The notes under the pieces were generated by a model, which was not told the origin of the DNA, searched no databases, and saw only the letters and a list, made by a program, of their open reading frames with translations. From Pseudomonadota bacterium (lineage in GTDB: Bacteria; Pseudomonadota; Gammaproteobacteria; Xanthomonadales; Rhodanobacteraceae), in NCBI GenBank assembly GCA_021777635.1, contig JAJYDI010000104.1:1-6735 (forward strand): 6,735 nt of DNA, in the 5' to 3' direction. The position numbers and the translations under genes were made by a program. The first letter of the stretch is position 1. Each line of letters starts with the position of its first letter. Positions 1 to 6,604 of the stretch are shown piece after piece.

Positions 1-1
1 G

Positions 2-1195
2 GACGCCATTGGTCAGCGCATCCAGCGCGAGTCGCACCTTCCCGGCGTGCAGCTCGCGGTGGACACACCAACCGTCGAGCGCGTCGGCGAGAGCCTGTCT
101 GGGCTGCCGCAGCCATTCGTAATCCACGTGTTCGGCGCCAAGGTTGCCGAGCTGCGCGCAATAGCTAAGCAGATCACCGCGCGGTTGCGCCGCATTCCGG
201 CACTGGCCAATGTGTTCAACAACGACGGCTACCCGGTCACACAGCTGCAGATCGAGCCCCGAGCTCAAGCTCTCGCGGTCCACGGCCTGACCCCCGCAGC
301 TCTCTACGCACAACTCGATCCGCTGATCGACGGCAAGATCCTCAGCCGCGTACCCGAGGGCAACGTGCCGCTGGCCCTTTACATGCGCCTGGCCGACGCG
401 CCGCAGCGCTCCGTCGCCGAACTCGCCGCGCTCCCGATCCGCACGGCAGGCGGTTGGACCCCGTTGGGCCAGCTTGCAAGCCTGCAGCTGGTGCAAACCC
501 CAAACCAGATCCGCCACATCGCCGGAGCGCGCGCCCTGGACATCCTGGCCACGCCGACCGGGCCGCTGGGTAGTACCGAGGCGGCGGCGCGGCACGCGCT
601 GGCCGGGCTGCAATTGCCTGCCGGCTACCGCATCGCCTTCGGCGGTCTGGCCGCCGAGCTCGAGCGGGCAGCCATCGGCCTGCTGCTGGCGACCCTGGCG
701 GCCTTCGCGATCCTGGTCGGCATCCTGCTGTTGCAGTTCGACGGGCTGCTGATCCCGGGAATCCTGATGCTGGAGATCCCCCTGGCGCTGACCGGCGGCA
801 CGGTGGCGCTGGTGCTCAGCGGCGTTGGCCTGAATGCTACCGGCATGGTCGGCTTTCTGACCCTGGTGGGGATCGGCCTGCGCCACTCCATCGTGCTGCT
901 CGACCGCGCCCGCAGCAACGAGAACGCCGGCATGCCCGTTGAGGAGGCGGTGCACGAGGCGATTCAGGTCCGCTTTCGTCCCATTGTGCTCACCGCGGTA
1001 ACCGCAATCCTGGGTATGCTGCCCACGGCGCTGGGCCTGGGCGCAGGCGCAGCTCCCGAGCAGGGGCTGGCGGTGGTGATCCTCGGCGGGCTGGTGTGGA
1101 GCGCGCTGCGCTCGACCAACCTGATCCCGGCACTGTACCTGCACTGGCGGCGCAAGCAGCTGTTGCGCCAGGCCTCCGCGGGGCAAACATCATGA
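2..1195 (+). CDS. RND efflux permease, heavy-metal (CusA/CzcA-like) type, C-terminal part (5' partial)
   Basis: This is the C-terminal ~397 codons of an inner-membrane proton-driven RND pump. The frame is open from base 2, so the GTG at 47 is an internal Val codon and not a start. The opening residues LPGVQLAVDTPTVERVGE match the second periplasmic loop of HME-RND pumps, which usually reads LPGV..., a (T/S)QP-like stretch, then RV.E..SG. A porter/docking region follows (to ~nt 655), including PAGYRIAFGG. Five hydrophobic segments then correspond to TM8-TM12 (nt ~670-735, 750-825, 835-905, 970-1040, 1065-1145). The conserved RFRPIVLTA and LGMLPTALG stretches are present. Full-length members are ~1030-1050 aa, so more than half, including the TM4 proton-relay residues, lies outside the window. 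The usual R-N in TM10 is R-H here (nt 881-886). It overlaps the TolC-type gene by 4 bp. The substrate cannot be read from this part; metal cations are inferred from family resemblance. Confidence 0.9.
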   Translation, partial: DAIGQRIQRESHLPGVQLAVDTPTVERVGESLSGLPQPFVIHVFGAKVAELRAIAKQITARLRRIPALANVFNNDGYPVTQLQIEPRAQALAVHGLTPAALYAQLDPLIDGKILSRVPEGNVPLALYMRLADAPQRSVAELAALPIRTAGGWTPLGQLASLQLVQTPNQIRHIAGARALDILATPTGPLGSTEAAARHALAGLQLPAGYRIAFGGLAAELERAAIGLLLATLAAFAILVGILLLQFDGLLIPGILMLEIPLALTGGTVALVLSGVGLNATGMVGFLTLVGIGLRHSIVLLDRARSNENAGMPVEEAVHEAIQVRFRPIVLTAVTAILGMLPTALGLGAGAAPEQGLAVVILGGLVWSALRSTNLIPALYLHWRRKQLLRQASAGQTS

Positions 1196-2568
1196 GGACA
1201 TCGATCATCAGCCGCCTGGCGCGCGGCGCGACCTCCCTGACCCTGTGCAGCTTGCTGTTTGCCTGCGCGAGCTACCGCCCGAAGCCGCTGCCGACACAGG
1301 TGCCGTGGAGCGACAGATCACAGTTGCGCGTCTACGCGCGCGACATCGCGCTGCCGGCGCTGGCTGCGCAGCGCATCGACCTGGACGCGCCGTGGACCAT
1401 GCAGGCCGTGGCCGCGCTGGCGGTGCTCAACAGTCCGGCCCTACAGGCCGCGCGCGACCAGGCAGGCGTGGCCCGCGCCCAGGCCTTTGAGGCAGGGTTG
1501 CTGCCGGACCCGCAGTTCACCGCGTCGCGCGAGATTCCCCAGGGCCATTCCGGCAACCCGACGACCACGGGCTACAAGCTCGGCCTGAACCTGAGCGTGA
1601 GCAGCCTGATCACGCGCGGCGCAGCCGTGTCGGCGGGCAGGGCGCATCTGCGCCAGATCAATCTGCAGATTCTCTGGCAGGAATGGCAGACGGCCGCGGC
1701 GGCCGAGGCGGACTACGTCGCCGTAGTGGGACTGCGCGACCGCGTTGCACTGCTGCGCGCGCAGCGCGACGCGGTTTTCGAGCGCTTGCGCCGCGACCGC
1801 AGCGAGCAGGCCGCCGGCATCGAGCCGCGCACCACGGCAGATGCCGACCTGGTCGAGCTGCAGACCCTGCAGCAACAGCTTGCCGCCGACGCCCGGCAGC
1901 GCCAGGCCCAGCTCGCCGAACTCAATGCGCTGCTCGGATTGCGTCCGGGTACGCAATTGCAGCTGGCAGGTCTGCCGCGCTTCGACCCCGCGGCGCTATG
2001 CGGCGCCGCTGCAGCGCTCGAGCATCTGGGCGCGATCCGCCCAGACTTGATGGCCTTGCAAGCCGGCTACCACAGCCAGGAGCAGAAGCTGCGCGAGGCA
2101 GTGCTGTTGCAGTTCCCGTCGGTCGGGATCGGCATCTCGCGCGCTCGCGATACCTCGGACGTCAACACCGTCGGCTTCGGCATCACCTTCAGCTTGCCGA
2201 TATTCAACGGCAGCCGTGGTGCCATCGCGGTGCAGACGGCCACGCGCCAGGCGCTTTATGACGGCTACGCGTTGCGGCTGCGCCAGTCCCGCACCGAAGT
2301 CGAGCAGCTTCTGGCCGACATCCGGCTGCTGCGTCACCAGCGGGCCACGCTGCGCACCGCGCTGCCGGCGCTGCATGCCGCGGCACAGGCCACCGACGCG
2401 GCGCTGCGGCAAGGTGATGTCACGCTACCCCAGGCACAGGCACAGCGCCGGGCTTTGCTGGGTCAGCGTCTGTCGCTGCAAGCCAATGCTCAGCAGCTTG
2501 TCTTGCAGACTGTGGCGCTGCAATTGCTGACCGGGCGCGGAGTGTTCGCGCCAGCAAGCGCGCGATGA
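1192..2568 (+). CDS. TolC-family outer-membrane efflux lipoprotein (CusC/CzcC-like)
   Basis: A 458-aa outer-membrane channel subunit that would complete a tripartite efflux complex with the upstream RND pump. The chosen ATG at 1192 overlaps the pump stop as ATGA and begins a lipoprotein signal: basic MRTSIISRLAR, a hydrophobic stretch, then LLFA-C25. Phe at -2 is a slightly unusual lipobox residue; A26-S27 after the Cys fits outer-membrane sorting. An in-frame upstream GTG at 1096 would bury this signal, so I rejected it. Two TolC repeats are visible (about residues 65-250 and 275-455), with the LLPDPQF motif typical of CusC/OprM-type factors near residue 103 and long Ala/Gln/Leu-rich helices suited to the periplasmic coiled coil. 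Length is normal for the family. No periplasmic adaptor gene lies in the window; it is probably upstream of the partial pump. No strong ribosome site precedes the start, so translation is likely coupled to the pump gene. Confidence 0.92.
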   Translation: MRTSIISRLARGATSLTLCSLLFACASYRPKPLPTQVPWSDRSQLRVYARDIALPALAAQRIDLDAPWTMQAVAALAVLNSPALQAARDQAGVARAQAFEAGLLPDPQFTASREIPQGHSGNPTTTGYKLGLNLSVSSLITRGAAVSAGRAHLRQINLQILWQEWQTAAAAEADYVAVVGLRDRVALLRAQRDAVFERLRRDRSEQAAGIEPRTTADADLVELQTLQQQLAADARQRQAQLAELNALLGLRPGTQLQLAGLPRFDPAALCGAAAALEHLGAIRPDLMALQAGYHSQEQKLREAVLLQFPSVGIGISRARDTSDVNTVGFGITFSLPIFNGSRGAIAVQTATRQALYDGYALRLRQSRTEVEQLLADIRLLRHQRATLRTALPALHAAAQATDAALRQGDVTLPQAQAQRRALLGQRLSLQANAQQLVLQTVALQLLTGRGVFAPASAR

Positions 2569-2666
2569 AGCGCGACCGGCTGCGCCGACTGTTTGCGCAT
2601 TTCGGGGGACTTGCAGCCCGGCGTTGGCTTCAGTCCCGCCGCGCCTGTATTCGAAGATCATCTTGA
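2565..2666 (+). CDS. possible 33-aa basic micro-ORF bridging TolC and PAP2 genes
   Basis: An ATG at 2565 overlaps the TolC stop (ATGA, 2565-2568). The frame runs 33 codons to a TGA at 2664-2666 that overlaps the next ATG by one base (TGATG). The predicted peptide begins MKRDRLRRLFAHFGGL and is very rich in Arg, with no hydrophobic segment or recognisable domain. I see no Shine-Dalgarno sequence of its own, so expression would depend on terminating ribosomes from the TolC gene. It could be a translated peptide, a coupling leader that carries ribosomes to the PAP2 start, or a chance open frame in GC-rich DNA. Function unknown; the case for coding rests only on the double stop/start overlap. Confidence 0.3.
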   Translation: MKRDRLRRLFAHFGGLAARRWLQSRRACIRRSS

Positions 2667-3268
2667 TGAACGAGATCCAGACACTCAACCATGCGATATT
2701 TCTGCAGGTCAATGCTGCGCTTGGTTCGCCGAGATGGCTCATTGACGCGGCGATCCTGATCGCGAATGACTTGATCTACGGCCTGCCTGTGCTGCTTTTC
2801 GCAATGTGGTTGATGGGGGGCAACTCGCGGCGCGGCGCTGCACTGCTGGCATTCGCGGTGGCGATGTTGGGCCTGGGGGCCAACCAGGTGATCGGCATGC
2901 TGTGGCCGCAGCCGCGACCATTCGTCATGGGCCTTGGTCACACATGGGCGATGCATCCGCCCGATGCATCCTTCCCCAGCGACCATCTCACGCTGTTCAC
3001 CTGCGTCGGGCTTGGGCTTGCGCTCGGTGGCCGCAAACTCGTCGGGCTGGCGACGATCGCCATCGGGCTGCTCGTGGGTTGGGCCCGGGTATTCATCGGG
3101 CTGCATTTTCCTCTTGACATGGGCGGATCGCTGGTGGTAGCCGCGGCAAGTTGCGCGCTCATCGCACCGCTGTGGCGTGGTGCGGGTCAAGCGGTGACCC
3201 GGTACGCAGAACGTCTGTATCGTCTGGCGTTGTCCCGTCCCATCGCATGGGGTCTGTTGCGCCCTTGA
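2666..3268 (+). CDS. PAP2-family membrane phosphatase, BcrC/YbjG-type undecaprenyl-diphosphatase
   Basis: A 200-aa multi-pass inner-membrane protein predicted to remove a phosphate from undecaprenyl diphosphate (C55-PP) at the periplasmic face, which recycles the carrier lipid for envelope synthesis and releases phosphate. The three PAP2 motifs are visible: N73...PRPF (R84-P85, with Asn where many PAP2 proteins have Lys, as is usual in BcrC/YbjG), FPSDH at 103-107 (H107 the predicted acid/base), and AR-X5-H-X3-D at 140-151 (H147 the predicted nucleophile, D151). Motif 3 normally begins Ser-Arg; here it is Ala-Arg. The N-terminus MNEIQTLNHAIFLQVNA fits the family, favouring ATG 2666 over the upstream TTG at 2624; a weak GAAGA lies at 2653-2657. 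Hydrophobic segments lie around residues 25-50, 57-75, 108-126, 127-145 and 153-173. Similar phosphatases (e.g. PbrB) occur in metal-resistance loci, consistent with the RND/TolC neighbours. Bacitracin resistance or general C55-P recycling are alternatives. Confidence 0.9.
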   Translation: MNEIQTLNHAIFLQVNAALGSPRWLIDAAILIANDLIYGLPVLLFAMWLMGGNSRRGAALLAFAVAMLGLGANQVIGMLWPQPRPFVMGLGHTWAMHPPDASFPSDHLTLFTCVGLGLALGGRKLVGLATIAIGLLVGWARVFIGLHFPLDMGGSLVVAAASCALIAPLWRGAGQAVTRYAERLYRLALSRPIAWGLLRP

Positions 3269-3355
3269 TGCGTACGGGGTCCCGGCGCCCTGGTGCAGAA
3301 TGGGATTCTGGCCTTCGCGCCGCCGCCGGTGGCGCGCATGCCCGAGCAGCAACGC

Positions 3356-3360
3356 GGGAG
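3356..3360 (+). promoter_or_regulatory. Shine-Dalgarno candidate for the ATPase-PAP2 fusion
   Basis: GGGAG lies 8 nt before an in-frame TTG (3369) and 17 nt before the first nearby ATG (3378). The spacing favours TTG as the true start; no other SD-like stretch precedes the ATG closely. Read from sequence only. Confidence 0.45.
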
Positions 3361-3368
3361 TTCCAACC

Positions 3369-6300
3369 TTGACAATCATGGCCACCGCGCCAAGCCAAGC
3401 CGAGGCGCTCGAAGGACTGACCGAGGCCGAAGTCCGCGAGCGCGTGGCGCGCGGTCAGGTAAACCGCGTGCATGCGCCGACCAGCCGCACCGCGCGACAG
3501 ATCCTGCAGGCCCACGTGTTCACCCGATTCAACGCTCTGCTGGGCGCGCTGTGGGCGATCGTGATGGTCGTCGGGTCCTGGCAGGACGCGCTGTTCGGCG
3601 GGGTGATCATGGTCAACGCGCTCATCGGCATCGCGCTGGAGCTGCGCGCTAAGTGGACCCTCGAGCGCTTGGCGCTGCAGGCCGCATCGCGTCCGCGCGT
3701 CGTGCGCGAGGCGCGGGTGGTGGAGGTGCGCGGCGAGGACGTGGTGCTCGACGACGTGCTTGAACTGGCCGCGGGCGACCAGATTTCGGTGGACGCGGTC
3801 GTCCTGTCGGCCGTGGGCCTGGACGTCGACGAATCCTTGCTCACCGGCGAGTCCGAGCCCGTGGAGCGGCGCCCGGGCGATGCGCTGTGCTCGGGCAGTC
3901 TGGTGGTCGCCGGAAACGGACGTTGCAGAGTCACTGCGGTCGGGGAGGCGGCGTGGATCCACCGCCTCGACCAAGAAGCGCGACGCTTCAACCTCGCGCA
4001 CTCGGAACTGCGCGCCGGCATGGATCGCATCCTGCGCGTGGTCGGGTGGGCACTCGTGCCGACCGCCACGCTGCTGTTTCTTAGCCAGTTTGCCATCGGC
4101 ATGCGTCTCGGCGGAGCACTGCTTTATGGTGCGGCCGGCGTTGTCGCCATGGTGCCGCAAGGCCTGGTACTGCTGACCAGCCTGGCGCTGGCCGTCGGAG
4201 CCGTGCGCCTGGCGCGGCGCCGCGTATTGGTTCAGGATCTCGCCGCCACCGAGGCGCTGGCGCGCGTGGATGTGATCTGTCTGGACAAGACCGGCACGCT
4301 GACCGAGCGCGAGCTTCGTGTCGAGCGTCTCGAACCGCTCAGCGCGGAGCCCGATGCGACACGTGCGCTGGCCGCGCTGGTCGCCGCAGAGCCGCGTCCG
4401 AACGCCACGCTGCAGGCCATCGCCCGGGCATGGCCTGCGCAGGCCGACGGCCCGCCGGCAGGGCAGACCGTGGCCTTCTCGTCTGCGCGAAAATGGAGCG
4501 GGGCCACGCTCGAAGGCCTTGGGACCTGGGTGCTCGGCGCCCCCGACATCCTGCTGGCAGATCGGTCGCAGCCGGCCTTGCTGCGAGCGCGTGAACTGGC
4601 AAATTCCGGGTTTCGCGTACTGTTGCTGGCGCGCTCGATGACCGCGCTCGTTGCCGAACACCGACCCGAGCAACTGGCTCCCGTCGCATTGGTGCTACTG
4701 TCGGAACAGGTTCGCGCCGACGCGAAAGCCACCTTGCTCGATCTGGCCGCGCGTGGGGTTGCGGTCCGTCTGATCTCCGGAGATCACCCGGCGACGGTCG
4801 CGGGTGTTGCGCGGGAACTGGGTATCGCTGGTGCCGACCAGGCCGTCGACGCATCGACGCTTTCCGAGGAGGAGTTGACTCTACGGGCTGGCAGCAGCAT
4901 GGTCTTTGGACGCACCTCGCCGCGGCAAAAAGAGGTGATCGTATCGGCGCTGCAGTCGGCCGGGCACGCGGTGGCAATGGTGGGTGACGGCGTCAACGAC
5001 ATCCCGGCTCTCAAGCGCGCCGATGTCGGGGTCGCGATGGGTGCAGGCACTCCTGCAGCTCGCGCGGTCGCGCAGCTCGTGCTGCTGGACAACCGCTTCG
5101 CAAGCATGCCCGCGGTGATGGCCGAAGGCCGCAGGGTGGTCGGCAACATCGAACGCATCGCCGTGCTGTTCCTGACCAAGAGCGTGTACGCGATGCTACT
5201 GGCGCTGGCAGTGGGGCTGGCCGGCGTGGCTTTTCCCTTCCTGCCCAGGCATATTTCGCTGGTCGACGCGCTGACCATCGGCCTGCCGGCCTTCCTGCAG
5301 TCCCTGGAACCCAACGAGGAACGGCTGCGCCCAGGTTTCGTCGAACGGGTGCTGCATTTCGCAGCGCCGGCCGGGCTGTTCATCGCCGCCGCCTCCTTCG
5401 CCGCCTACGCGCTGGTGCACGCCCAGTGGGGCCCAGGCTTGGCCGAGGCGCGAAGCGCGGCGACCCTGGTGCTGTTCGCGGTGGCGACTGGGGTGCTGAC
5501 GCTGGCTGCTGCGCCCACGAGCCTGCGTCGCGCGCTGCTGGTCGGGACGATGGTCGCGCTGTTCGTTGCGACCATCGCCGTGCCCTCGTCGCGTGCATTC
5601 TTCGCGCTGCAGGTCCTTCCGCTCGAGGCGTGGCTGGAGTGCGCAGCGGTCGCGACCGCTGCGATCGTCGCGCTGCACTGGAGCCGTGCGGTTGCAGCGA
5701 CCACGCCACAGCGACGTGCGCCCAATCGCCGATGGGAGCGGGGCGAGCTCATGCAGTGGCTGGTCGGTGCCGACAGTCCGAAGGTTTTTTTGCTGGTCGG
5801 CGCGCTGCTGGTTGTTGGCGGTGCATGGCTGTTTTTCGGTGTCATGGAGGACGTCATCAGTCGCGATCCGCTGGTGGTCGTCGACGTCGAAGTGTTTCGC
5901 ATGCTGCAGGCCTTGCACACCAGACCTCTCGATCGGGCGATGGTCGCCATCACCGAGATCGGCGATGCGCAGGTGCTGCTGCCGGTCATTGTGACCGCCT
6001 TGGCCTGGTTCGTCGCACGACGTCTGTGGTTGACCGCGGCGTATTGGATCGCCGCAGTGGGAACTGCCGAGCTGCTGGCCGAAGTGATCAAGCTGGCCTT
6101 GCACAGGCCGCGCCCACAACTGCTCTACGCGGGCGCCGCACAGTTCTCGTTTCCAAGTGGCCACGTGGTGATGAGCACGGTGGTGTATGGTTTCCTGACC
6201 TACTTGCTGCTGCGGCACGCGCCTGCAGCGTGGCGCCGTGCGGGATCTGCCATGGCCGTTTCGCTGGTCGCCCTGATCGGATTCTCGCGCCTGTACCTCG

Positions 6301-6512
6301 GCGCGCACTGGCTGTCGGATGTGCTTGGGGGATTGGCTTTCGGTGTGGCCTGGGTGGCGCTGTTGGCGATGGCCTACGCGTACCAATCGCGGGAGCGCCT
6401 GCGCGCACGCGGACTGGCGGTGCTGATGCTCGCTGTGTTCAGCGTCGCAGCGCTCATCCACATTGCAACCAGCCATCAAGCGGATTTGGCGCGCTACACG
6501 GCACCGCGGTAA
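3369..6512 (+). CDS. CtpE-like cation P-type ATPase fused to a C-terminal PAP2 phosphatase domain
   Basis: A 1047-aa membrane protein in one continuous frame. Residues ~1-772 form a complete P-type ATPase: actuator motif TGES (159-162), TM4 region MVPQGLVLLTS, phosphorylation motif D306-KTGTLT, nucleotide-domain features K375 (SARKWSG) and GAPD (390-393), SGD (470-472), P518-K521 and hinge GDGVND (539-544), then six C-terminal helices with KSVY (604-607) and TIGLPAF. The match in order and wording (VNALIG, LVQDLAATEALARVDVICLDKTG, PN..R.RPGF) is closest to Mycobacterium CtpE, a ~800-aa Ca2+-linked ATPase. After a basic linker (773-794), residues 795-1047 are a full PAP2 phosphatase. The TM4 acidic residue of PEGL is Gln264 here, so ion choice is uncertain. 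Start: TTG 3369 has GGGAG 8 nt upstream; ATG 3378 and ATG 3300 are alternatives, the last adding an Arg-rich tail without family resemblance. It lies ~100 bp after the free PAP2 gene on the same strand, so co-transcription is likely but not shown. Metal export coupled to periplasmic phosphate release is inference. Confidence 0.93.
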   Translation: MTIMATAPSQAEALEGLTEAEVRERVARGQVNRVHAPTSRTARQILQAHVFTRFNALLGALWAIVMVVGSWQDALFGGVIMVNALIGIALELRAKWTLERLALQAASRPRVVREARVVEVRGEDVVLDDVLELAAGDQISVDAVVLSAVGLDVDESLLTGESEPVERRPGDALCSGSLVVAGNGRCRVTAVGEAAWIHRLDQEARRFNLAHSELRAGMDRILRVVGWALVPTATLLFLSQFAIGMRLGGALLYGAAGVVAMVPQGLVLLTSLALAVGAVRLARRRVLVQDLAATEALARVDVICLDKTGTLTERELRVERLEPLSAEPDATRALAALVAAEPRPNATLQAIARAWPAQADGPPAGQTVAFSSARKWSGATLEGLGTWVLGAPDILLADRSQPALLRARELANSGFRVLLLARSMTALVAEHRPEQLAPVALVLLSEQVRADAKATLLDLAARGVAVRLISGDHPATVAGVARELGIAGADQAVDASTLSEEELTLRAGSSMVFGRTSPRQKEVIVSALQSAGHAVAMVGDGVNDIPALKRADVGVAMGAGTPAARAVAQLVLLDNRFASMPAVMAEGRRVVGNIERIAVLFLTKSVYAMLLALAVGLAGVAFPFLPRHISLVDALTIGLPAFLQSLEPNEERLRPGFVERVLHFAAPAGLFIAAASFAAYALVHAQWGPGLAEARSAATLVLFAVATGVLTLAAAPTSLRRALLVGTMVALFVATIAVPSSRAFFALQVLPLEAWLECAAVATAAIVALHWSRAVAATTPQRRAPNRRWERGELMQWLVGADSPKVFLLVGALLVVGGAWLFFGVMEDVISRDPLVVVDVEVFRMLQALHTRPLDRAMVAITEIGDAQVLLPVIVTALAWFVARRLWLTAAYWIAAVGTAELLAEVIKLALHRPRPQLLYAGAAQFSFPSGHVVMSTVVYGFLTYLLLRHAPAAWRRAGSAMAVSLVALIGFSRLYLGAHWLSDVLGGLAFGVAWVALLAMAYAYQSRERLRARGLAVLMLAVFSVAALIHIATSHQADLARYTAPR
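5751..6509 (+). other. PAP2 phosphatase domain within the fusion protein (residues ~795-1047)
   Basis: This is the C-terminal module of the fusion. All three classic PAP2 motifs are intact: KX6RP (K908, R915-P916), PSGH (929-932, H932) and SR-X5-H-X3-D (S973, R974, H980, D984). Around six or seven hydrophobic helices surround them. The surroundings (FSFPSGH, GFSRLYLGAHWLSDVLGG) resemble the PAP2 module I recall from DedA-PAP2-LssY multidomain proteins more than the short BcrC type encoded just upstream. An LssY_C domain is not present. The domain would begin on the cytoplasmic side after the tenth ATPase helix, which is compatible with PAP2 active sites facing the periplasm. Substrate unknown: phosphatidate-type lipids, lysophospholipids or prenyl diphosphates are possible. 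A Met codon at 5751 with GGGAG 12 nt upstream could allow separate internal initiation. Confidence 0.9.
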
Positions 6513-6542
6513 CCAAATAGTTTTGGAGGCGCGTGATTGAGC

Positions 6543-6588
6543 GCAGCCGCAGGCGGGCCCTCGTTGCACATCGCGTTGATGCGGCTGC
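6543..6588. repeat. 9-bp perfect inverted repeat, 28-nt spacer
   Basis: GCAGCCGCA (6543-6551) is the exact reverse complement of TGCGGCTGC (6580-6588). It lies 30 bases after the fusion-gene stop. As RNA it could form a 3' hairpin that protects or ends the transcript, although no T-run follows. Inverted ends of a mobile element or a chance pairing in GC-rich DNA are alternatives. Confidence 0.5.
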
Positions 6589-6604
6589 CGCTGTAGACGC
6601 AACG
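6562..6604. repeat. 6-bp inverted repeat interleaved with the preceding one
   Basis: CGTTGC (6562-6567) pairs with GCAACG (6599-6604). Its left arm lies inside the spacer of the 9-bp repeat and its right arm outside it, so the two pairings are either mutually exclusive or a pseudoknot. A further outer pair, GCGCAG (6541-6546) with CTGCGC (6607-6612), is compatible with this second fold. Function unknown. Confidence 0.35.

Noticed and set aside
47..49. GTG as start of the RND gene
   Set aside because: The frame is open upstream to base 2 and encodes family-consistent residues before it (RESHLPG), so this is an internal codon.
3316..3336. CGCGCC/GGCGCG 6-bp stem between the PAP2 and ATPase genes, as a terminator
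   Set aside because: No T-run follows and such short GC stems are expected by chance at this composition.
3369..3374. TTGACA resembling a sigma-70 -35 box
   Set aside because: It lies at the start codon of the fusion gene and no TATAAT-like -10 follows at 16-18 nt; it is better explained as start-region sequence.
2569..3385. CRISPR, tRNA, rRNA or insertion-sequence signals in the gene gaps
   Set aside because: I looked through the gaps at 2569-2665, 3269-3368 and 6513-6735 and saw no repeat-spacer pattern, tRNA cloverleaf or transposase motif I could support.
3159..4673. 504-codon open frame on the minus strand
   Set aside because: It is antisense to the PAP2 end and the ATPase core, has no recognisable domain, and is rich in His/Arg/Gln as expected from antisense reading of GC-rich coding DNA.
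5426..6520. 364-codon open frame on the plus strand in another frame
   Set aside because: It overlaps the fusion gene out of frame, is Arg/Gly/Ala/Cys-rich, and has no membrane or catalytic motif; the in-frame reading explains this DNA.
5196..6602. 468-codon open frame on the minus strand
   Set aside because: It is antisense to the ATPase C-terminus and PAP2 domain, whose motifs are clear on the + strand; its composition is shadow-like with no domains.
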